From: Adenophora triphylla var. japonica
Taxonomy: Eukaryota > Streptophyta > Magnoliopsida > Asterales > Campanulaceae
Reading direction: 5' to 3'
DNA: 64,000 bases
NCBI GenBank assembly: GCA_022495995.1
Contig: JAFEMH010006949.1
Span: forward strand, 43,479 to 107,478
The translations under genes were made by a program, and so were the position numbers. Shown piece after piece: positions 56,163 to 64,000 of the stretch; position 1 is the stretch's first letter; each line of letters opens with the position of its first letter. The notes under the pieces were generated by a model. The model did not search any database. It was given only the letters and a program-made list of their open reading frames with translations, and was not told where the DNA came from.

Positions 56163-57882
56163 AAACAAAATTCGTCCCGAATTTGGACTTAACTTACCTG
56201 AATGATTAAACACCTCAGGATACTTCTGCCTCATCTCTGATTCCAATTCCAAAGTAGCTTCCTCAATGGTGTGATTCTTCCAAAGAACTTTCACCACGGG
56301 AATACTCTTGGTACGCAATTCCCGGACCTGCCTCTCCAGAATCCGCAAAGGTACCTCAACATAGGTCATATCCGCCTGGACATCCTCAGGAGGAGAACTC
56401 AACACATGTGAGGAATCATAGCAGTACTTCCTCAACATGGACACATGAAACACATCATGGAGAGAAGAAAGAGATGGTGGTAGAGCCAACCGATAGGCTA
56501 ACTCACCTACCTTCTCTAACACCTCAAATGGACCAACAAATCTCGAAGCTAATTTCCCTTTGTTGCCAAACCTTTTGATCCCCGTTCTCGGTGAGATCTT
56601 CAAGAACACAAAATCACCAACCTGAAAGGATAACTCCCTTCTTCTCGTGTCGGCATAACTCTTCTGGCGACTCTGGGCTGTCCTCAATCTGTCACGGATC
56701 ACTTTGATCTTTTCAGTTGAGTCTCTAACCAAATCAGGACCCCAGAGTTTAGCCTCTCCAACCTCGTCCCAACACATTGGGGACCTACATTTCCTCCCAT
56801 ACAGTGCCTCATATGGTGCCATCTCAATTCTGGATTGGTAGCTATTGTTGTAGGCAAACTCTACTAAAGGCAAATGGTCTTCCCAAGATAACTAGAAGTC
56901 CATTACACACGCTCGTAGCATATCCTCCAAAATCTGAATGGTTTCTCTCTGGCCCGTCCATCGCCCGAGGATGAAATGTCATCAAGCTCAACTTAGATCC
57001 CAGGGCCTCATGCAAAGCCCTCCAAAACCGCGAGGTAAATCTCGAATCCCTATCAGAAACAATGTTGACAGGTACTCCATGTAATCTCACAATCTCACGG
57101 ATGTACAACTGGGCCAATCTCTCTAAGGAATACTTGGTTGAAACTGGAAGGAAATGAGCTGATTTGGTCAACCGATCCACAATCACCCATATAGCATCCA
57201 TCTTTCACGGAGTAGGAGGCAATCCTATCACAAAATCCATAGAAATGCCCTCCCACTTCCACTCAGGAATATCAAGTGGCTGAAGCAATCCAGCTGGTCT
57301 CTGATGCTCCGCTTTAATCTGTTGGCAAGTCAACCACTTTGACACGAACTCTGCAATCTCCTTTTTCATACCATTCCACCAGTAACCCCGTTTCAGATCC
57401 TGATACATCTTGGTGCTTCCTGGATGAATAGCAAATCTGGTCTTATGGCCATCCTCTAATACTTGCCTTTTGATTTCTGGGGAAGAAGGTACACAAATTC
57501 TGCCTTTGAAGGTGAGAATTCCATCCCTGTTCAATGAAAACTCCCCAAACTTGCCATCTTGCAATTTCTCTCTAATTTTCCTCAATTCATCATCCTTTAA
57601 CTGAGCTTCCATAAGATCTCCATAAAGAGTAGGAACAGCTCTGACATTGGCAAACAACATATCACCTTTCAACTCTCGAAATACCAAGGACAACAGATGA
57701 GCCTTACGGCTAATAGCATCAGCTACCACATTGGCCTTCCCGGGATGATAAGAAATAACACAGTCGTAGTCTTTCAGAAGCTCTAACCATCGCCTCACGC
57801 CGGCTGTTTTGGGTTCCTTCTGAGTAAACAAATACTTCAAACTCTTGTGATCTGTAAAGATTTCAAATTTTGCCCCATACAA
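56151..57882 (-). pseudogene. Tekay unit 2 RNase H, integrase and chromodomain
   Basis: Same order as unit 1. 57882-57205 covers the end of RNase H ([15 protein letters not shown]) and the integrase zinc region, where the first Cys is Trp ([10 protein letters not shown]). The core is in 57201-56842 ([28 protein letters not shown]). The same TAG as in unit 1 is at 56894-56892. The last frame (56873-56151, 240 residues) is unbroken through the GPY region and chromodomain, without the stop found in unit 1. Confidence 0.9.
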
Positions 57883-57888
57883 GTAGTG

Positions 57889-58910
57889 CTACCACTTATG
57901 CAATGCAAACACAATGGCAGCTAACTCCATATCATGGGTAGGATAATTCTTCTCCGCTGGTGATAACTTTCTCGAAGCATATGCAATTACCTTCCCATTC
58001 TGCATAAGAACACATCCCAGACCCTGTTTAGAGGCATCACTGAATATAACAAAGTTCTCACAACCCTCTGGAAGTGTAAGAATAGGAGCTGAAGTCAATC
58101 TCTTCTTCAGTTCAGTAAAGGCAGCTTCACACTTAGCATCCCAAATGAATGGTACATCCTTCCTAGTCAATCTGGTCAACGGAGTTGCAATCCTCGAAAA
58201 TCCTTCAATAAATCTTCGATAGTACCCCGCTAAACCAAGGAAACTACGAACCTCTGTCACAGTAGAAGGCTGTTTCCAGTTGACTACGACCTCAATTTTT
58301 GAAGGATCCACTGCATTACCACTTCTGGATACCACATGACCCAGAAAAGAAATCTGTTCCAACCAGAATTCACACTTGCTGAACTTTGCAAATAACAGTT
58401 TCTCACGAAGCACGGATAAGACTATTTTCAAGTGCCTCTCGTGATCTTCCCTGGATTTTGAGTATACCAGGATATCATCAATAAAAACAACCACAAAATT
58501 ATCAAGATACGGCTTAAAGATCCTGTTCATCATATCCATAAAGGCGCCAGGTGCATTGGTCAATCCAAATGGCATAACAAGAAATTCGTAGTGCCCATAC
58601 CTTGTTACGAAAGCTGTCTTAGACACATCATCGGCTTTATCTTCAAGCGATGGTATCGCTACGTAAAATCCAACTTAGAATATATAACGGAACCTTGAAG
58701 TTGATCGAAACAAATCATCAATGTGAGGAAGAGGATATTTGTTCTTAATTGTAGCTTGATTCAATAATCTGTAATCCAATACACAATTGCAAAGTACCAT
58801 CCTTCTTCCTAACAAACAACATGGTGCTCCCAAGGTGATACACTAGGTCGAATAAAACCCTATCAAGCAACTCCTGCCCGAAGTTTCAACTCTTTCAACT
58901 CAGTGGAGCC
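57889..58910 (-). pseudogene. Tekay unit 2 reverse transcriptase
   Basis: 58626-57889 is open: [20 protein letters not shown], then [14 protein letters not shown] (catalytic FIDD), [20 protein letters not shown] and [14 protein letters not shown]. The N-terminal fingers (58627-58910) have several frame changes. Better preserved than unit 1 in the palm. Confidence 0.88.
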
Positions 58911-58913
58911 ATT

Positions 58914-60617
58914 CTAGGGTGCCTTAGAAATTGGTGAAGTACACAGCAATAAATCAATACAAAACTCCACTTCTCTATCTGGAGGCATACTATACTCGGT
59001 TGAGGAATACGTCACGAACTCATTGACAAGCGGCACACAAGATAACTCAGGAGATTTCTTACCAGAATCTACCACATAAGCCAGGTAACCCTCACACCCT
59101 TTAAATAACAACTTTCTAGCCTTTAGTGCAGAAATAACATGAATGCCAAATAAAGATTTATCAGCATCAAATACAAATACAGGCACATCAGGCATAGAAA
59201 AGGTGACTCGCTTTCTGCGACAGTCCACCAAGGCATGACAAGAACTCAACCAGTCCATGCCTAAAATAACATCAAAATCTCGGATTGGTAACTCGACCAA
59301 ATCCTCTAGAAATACATGCCCACAAATAATGACCTCACAACCATGATAGATCAGAGAGGATTCAAGGTGCTCTCCCACAGGAGTAGAAACCTCTAGCACA
59401 TAAGGTAATAACATAGGCAACTTATGCAATGTAAATGCAAAATGAGATGCCACATATGAATGAGATGATCCAGGGTCGATAAGAACCACAGAGCCACGAC
59501 CCCCAGAGCAGGGGACAATACCTCTAATCACTGCCGTAGGATCTACCTCACCTCGGCCTAAGGCAAACACTCTGCCTTGCACTTTCTCCTTTGGTTTCCC
59601 CTCTACATCTATTTTCACTCTACCTCTGGGCTGATCACCTTGTTGTTTACCACCCGGAGCTTGCCCCTTTTTGAATTTAGGACAATCCTTCTTGAAATGC
59701 CCCATTTCACCACAATTTAGACACTTGCCCTGTTTCCTCCAACATTTGTCTTCTGAATGCCCAATCCTCTTACAAAGTTGCAAGCAGTTCCAAATTGACG
59801 AGATACGAGGCCTTGTTGAAGCTATGCGTACCTCCACCAGCCATCCAGAGCGAAGCTTTAGGCTGAATCTTGCCTTGCCCTGAACTTTGGCCTTGAAACT
59901 TACCCTTGCTTCCACTTGCCTCAAATTTACCCTTATGTTCATCAATGTCATTCTCGATCCTGTAGGCCATATTAACTGCCACTTGGTAGGTAGGAAAGTC
60001 ATGAGTCAACAGTTGCTTCCTGAATTACAACCTCAACCCTTTAACAAACACGTATGCCCTCCTACTCTCATCGGCACGAGATGTTGGCAATACCTTGATA
60101 ACTCGAGTGAATTTTGCGAGAATATTGGGCTCTTGTCAATGCCCCCTGCTCAAGCTTTAGGAACTCCACCTCTTTCTTGTCTTTGGAGATCACAGGAATG
60201 AAGTGTTCCTTGAATTTTCAAACAATGTTCTCCCAAGTCTGGGGCGTATGATCCCGCTCCCAGCTTTCTTTAAGGATCTGCCACCAATGTTCCGCCGGAC
60301 CCTCAAGCTTAAACACTTGCACATCCCGACCTAATCTCCTACTGTGCTTTCCATTGCAATAAAAATTTTGGTCATAGCCTCCAACCATCTCTCGGCTATC
60401 TGCGGATCTGGATCTCAGATTGAAGCTTGGTGGAGACAATTTAATAAACTTTTCTAGGCCACATGTTGGCCTTACCTCAGGTTGTTTACGTGCTCTGCCA
60501 CTGAGCGCCATAGTCTGGAGGAAGAGTGGAGAACATTGCCATCATCTCGACATTAGGACCTCCCCCAGCCCCCTGATCACTCGTATTTCCCTGTTGGTCA
60601 CCACCAATTCCAGCCAT
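58914..60617 (-). pseudogene. Tekay unit 2 gag and protease
   Basis: Gag starts around 60617 and is split by many single-base indels down to about 60000 (FIKLSPPSFN, EHWWQILKESW recognisable). 60002-58914 then includes the second zinc knuckle with all ligands (CLNCGEMGHFKKDC), the protease (VLIDPGSSHSYVA) and ILGMDWLSSCHALVDC. The first-knuckle frameshift of unit 1 occurs here too. Confidence 0.88.
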
Positions 60618-60702
60618 TACAGTGATCCCTGCAGGAAACACTCGGCGTCAGATATCACATACTCCCCCTTAGACTAGACATCTACCCTTGACTCTAGCCA
60701 AA

Positions 60703-60714
60703 GCTCTGATACCA
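60703..60714 (-). other. primer binding site, Tekay unit 2
   Basis: GCTCTGATACCA on the plus strand, two bases from LTR 3. Confidence 0.92.
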
Positions 60715-60716
60715 AC

Positions 60717-63671
60717 TGTGGGCGCCTCCCAACTCCCGGACCTATAAATCGTGTCACAGGATGGAGGGTCCCAAAATATACCATTTACAAAAAACTTTTC
60801 TTTTTTTTAACTTGAAAAGTACACAACACATTTTAAAAACCATTTCAAAATAACCTCTCTACACGGAGGTAATATGTAAACCTGTTTTCAGACCAAACAC
60901 AACCTGATTCTACAAAATATACAACTGAAAAGGCCATACACAAGCCAACCAAAATCAAACCAAGTTTAAATTACTTACAACACGATACAACTGAAACATG
61001 TTGTAGAACTTTATATACAATACAATCCCCAAAAGAATAACAACCAAATACAGCCCCAACTCCCAAAGGAACTCATACCCTGACAACCCAAAAGGAGTCC
61101 AAACTCTTTCCCCGGCCTACCTGGTCCGGTCCACCTGTCTCAACGGGATCTAAAACAATAAAGGGAGAAGGGGTGAGATAAAATCTCAGCAAGTCATTAT
61201 GTATGCAACAATATGCCATACAATATGCAACACATAAACAGGTTGCTCACATTGGAAAACAGTAAACACATTACGTTACCTTTTCCTTCTGACCAATAAG
61301 TCATATACAATGCAACATACAATCAAGTTGCTCAATAACACATTGGGGAAACAGTAAACACATTACGTTACCTTTCCCTTACCATTTCCATCTGAATCAT
61401 ATGTAGTACAACGGTGGGAGGGATACTCCGCTCTCGTGAAATGCTAGTGCTTATTCACGTCTTATACGACCTCAACAGAGATCCATATAAGTTATCGGCA
61501 TTAAATTATGGCATAATGCACATATCCATAGAAGCTGCGCACCCCGGACCGTGGCCACGACGGGGGAGAGGTCGCAGTATAAGGCAATCGAAACAACTTA
61601 TGAAATATCTTCTCATAAGTGTTGGGATCCATATACCCCCACAATATTCGAGCTTATACCATCGTAGACAAAGCGCTTAACAGTTACTTGAACATAAGTC
61701 CACCCTATGGGACATAAATGTACCTAACATGGAACTATAACTCATGTTAAATCAATCACAATAGTGCACATGTATTTCAACACTATTGAATAACAATACA
61801 ATACAATGACATGGTATTACGTACTCATGTTCAACCAAAGAAACAGTGCAACAAGTATTTGAATACTTTGTACACAATCAACTATGAGCAGGTAAGCACT
61901 TATGTCACCAAGTATATCACATAAGTCTTACGTAATCAATTCATACTATGGACATTAGAAACAGGGTGTTCAACTCCTGTCTAACAAACACACTAGTGCA
62001 ACTTCTTATTTAAGGCACTAAATAAGCCAAGGACCTTGTACAAGTCACCATGTAGGGGTAAAACAACATATAACCAGACCTATACAATCTCTATACAACA
62101 TTGAACAACTTCCCTTTAGGGTTCAAGTTCAAAAAAACCAAGTTTTATAGCCTTTGGATCAAATGTCAAAAACTGCCTTCCAAGCCTTTTCACGACATTA
62201 ATTAAAGTACTTCCTCATAATCCAATTGAACCATTTCAAGTTCCCTAATATAGTACTAAAGTTTTACTAAATACAGGATCAAAAGTGTTCCAATCCGAGG
62301 TTGTGTAGCCCCTAGGTTTCCAATGCCTCAAACATGGACCAAGGCTGCAGTGTAAGCGGTTCAGCTTTCCAAACTTGCCTTACAAGCAACTTTGGATCAA
62401 TTTTTAAAGCTCTTGCCAAAATCTTTTTGGACTAGTATTCAAAGATGCTAAAATGTTGTACTAAAAGTTTTACTACAAGTGTGGTTAAAGATTTAATTAA
62501 ATCTATACTCATTAACCTAGGTTTAAAAGCTTCCAAAGGTGCTCACTCAAGGCAGTTTTGAGCCACGAGTCGTGCTTCACAGAGAAGGTCACGAAAGTCG
62601 TTTCCAGGCCCTGTACGACTGATTCCAAGGCCACGACCTGGTGCCTCCACGACTCCTCAGCATGGTCACGACTCGTGCTCATGCTTACACGAGTGCGTGC
62701 CCCTCACCTGGAGCCACGAAATTGCAGCAACAACAGCACAAGAACATCAGCAATACACAACAACCCAACAACCCAGTTCTGCCACCTTTGTTCTCCAGCT
62801 ACTTCAAGGCAGTTTTCAGCAGGAATAAACTTGGTTTGGGGACTCTAATATACTCCCTTAAAGTCCCATAACACATATATAACATGTGATTCAATCCCAA
62901 CCCAAGCCAAGATATCAACTTTTTACCTCTTTATCCAACTACCACTGCTCAGTTCATGGTTCCTTGAAGTTACAAGCTACAAACTTACTTGTCAGCAGCA
63001 ACCACTCACAAAATCCATAATAACATCACATAACACATCAAGTTCACTGGGTATGGACATTTATAATAAAAGAAACACAACAACTTTACACTCAAGTTAT
63101 CCTAAATAAAAGGGAAAGAAAAGTCACTTAGCTTTGCCTTGCTCAACTCACTTCCCTTATAAAATTTCCAAGTTGGAATCAATCAACACCAACAACTGAA
63201 TTTCTGGGGAGATTTGTAGATGTTAAGCTAGGGTTTTAGGCTCTTCCTAGGCTGGTTGAAACATGGAGAAGACTGAGGGAACGTGAAGATAAGCTTCTAT
63301 CAGGAAGCTTTACACAAGAATATATATAACACATTTACAATCAAGCTCCTCAAAGTTTGAAAATGAACAAAACACTTTCCTTAAAGCTTTATTTTACGTA
63401 AGCTCCTTACAACTTTTTATAACACTTTCAATCAAGTTTCCAAGTGTTGCCAAGGAACTACACAACTTCTCTTTAATTAGACATTATAAAGATTAAATCA
63501 AGTTATAACATCTAAAAATCACATAGTGCAACAAAATGGCTCAAAGAGAATGAACACGTGCTCAAATCAAATGACACAACCAAGGATGATATGCCAAGGC
63601 ATACCCAACCTCACGTGTGGCTTCACGTGTGACCAATATTGTGCTTATGAGGCTTAGGAGTGCAAGTGACA
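60717..63671 (-). repeat. Tekay LTR 3 (5' LTR of unit 2), indel-rich right half
   Basis: 2955 bp. Close to the other LTRs up to about 62400. From there to the end it has frequent 1-6 base insertions against both others (for example near 62580, 62690, 63120, 63545 and 63615). It ends GTGACA, followed by ACCAC and the microsatellite. Confidence 0.9.
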
Positions 63672-64000
63672 ACCACCACTACCACCTACCACCACCACCA
63701 CCACCACCACCACCACCACGCACTACTGCTACCATCAGCTCACTACCCAGCTACCACCAATACTATACTTAATATATCACTACCGCACTACTTACCACTC
63801 ACGTACTTTACCACCTTTGCCTTACTACCACTACTACCGCTACTACCACCACTACTACCACTACTTATTACTACTACTTCACTACCACCACTACCACCAC
63901 CACCGCTACTACCACTACCACCACTACTACCACTACTACCACACTACCACCACTACTACTACTACCACTACCACCACTACTACCGCTACTACCCCAACCC
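63672..64000. repeat. TACCAC/ACCACT microsatellite, continuation
   Basis: ACC/ACT triplet DNA resumes after the Tekay array and runs to the window end, with a less regular stretch at 63720-63810. It is the other side of the array's target site. Confidence 0.9.

Larger units (their letters stand above)
45546..63671 (-). mobile_element. Tekay/Del chromovirus array: LTR-internal-LTR-internal-LTR
   Basis: Three LTRs (45546-48406, 52977-56149, 60717-63671) alternate with two internal regions, all in the same minus orientation, sharing the middle LTR. Each internal region has an initiator-tRNA-Met primer site at its right end and a purine tract at its left end. A chromodomain at the end of integrase assigns it to the chromoviruses, and the ~2.9-kb LTR fits Tekay/Del. 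The outer LTRs are flanked by ACCAC; no duplication separates the units. The array most likely arose by unequal exchange between LTRs. Confidence 0.93.

Overview
This is a stretch of plant nuclear DNA, from a eudicot by its gene and repeat families. It is almost entirely nested transposable elements with a few host-gene remains between them. The features are plant-specific: Ty1/copia and Ty3/gypsy LTR retrotransposons primed by plant tRNA-Asp or initiator tRNA-Met, CACTA (En/Spm) DNA transposons with TNP2 and Transposase_24 genes, Stowaway MITEs with CTCCCTCCGTCCC ends and TA duplications, a thaumatin-like protein gene and LRK10L receptor-kinase pieces. No tRNA, rRNA or CRISPR was seen. All transposon genes read here carry frameshifts, stops or deletions. 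The only clean host gene is the thaumatin-like gene.

Layout, left half: 1-3414 is the 3' part of a copia element. 3671-4617 (-) is an LRK10L-type ectodomain gene whose kinase is missing. 5906-13642 (-) is a complete but non-autonomous gag-protease Ty3/gypsy element with 1.7-kb LTRs, nested in an older decayed repeat. 14912-15754 (-) is a two-exon thaumatin-like gene. 16069-19597 has Stowaway-like ends and holds two nested MITEs and a 1.2-kb TTATAAG palindrome field. About 19.8-23.6 kb is the 5' part of a Tat-like gypsy element. 23.6-27.4 kb is AT-rich with several inverted-repeat structures, followed by a MITE at 27503-27811.

Layout, right half: from 27890 (-) lies the 3' end of a second LRK10L kinase gene. 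It is split by a gag-only copia element (28053-40016), itself split by a 9.4-kb CACTA element (29375-38804). The kinase reading resumes at 40017-40135 and is cut again by a second, related CACTA element starting at 40136. A (TACCAC)-type microsatellite within or beside that element received a Tekay/Del chromovirus array with three LTRs and two internal regions (45546-63671). One of its LTRs in turn holds a Stowaway MITE. The microsatellite resumes at 63672.

The most unusual signal is in the two CACTA elements. Both carry, at the same place upstream of the transposase genes, a roughly 400-480 bp inverted repeat whose arms encode a fragment resembling NSE4, a subunit of the SMC5/6 complex. The first element also carries a fragment of an 8-cysteine hybrid proline-rich (DC2.15-like) protein. 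A transcribed host-gene inverted repeat would form a hairpin RNA, so these elements may produce small RNAs matching a host chromosome-maintenance gene. That consequence is inference; the sequence structure is seen directly.
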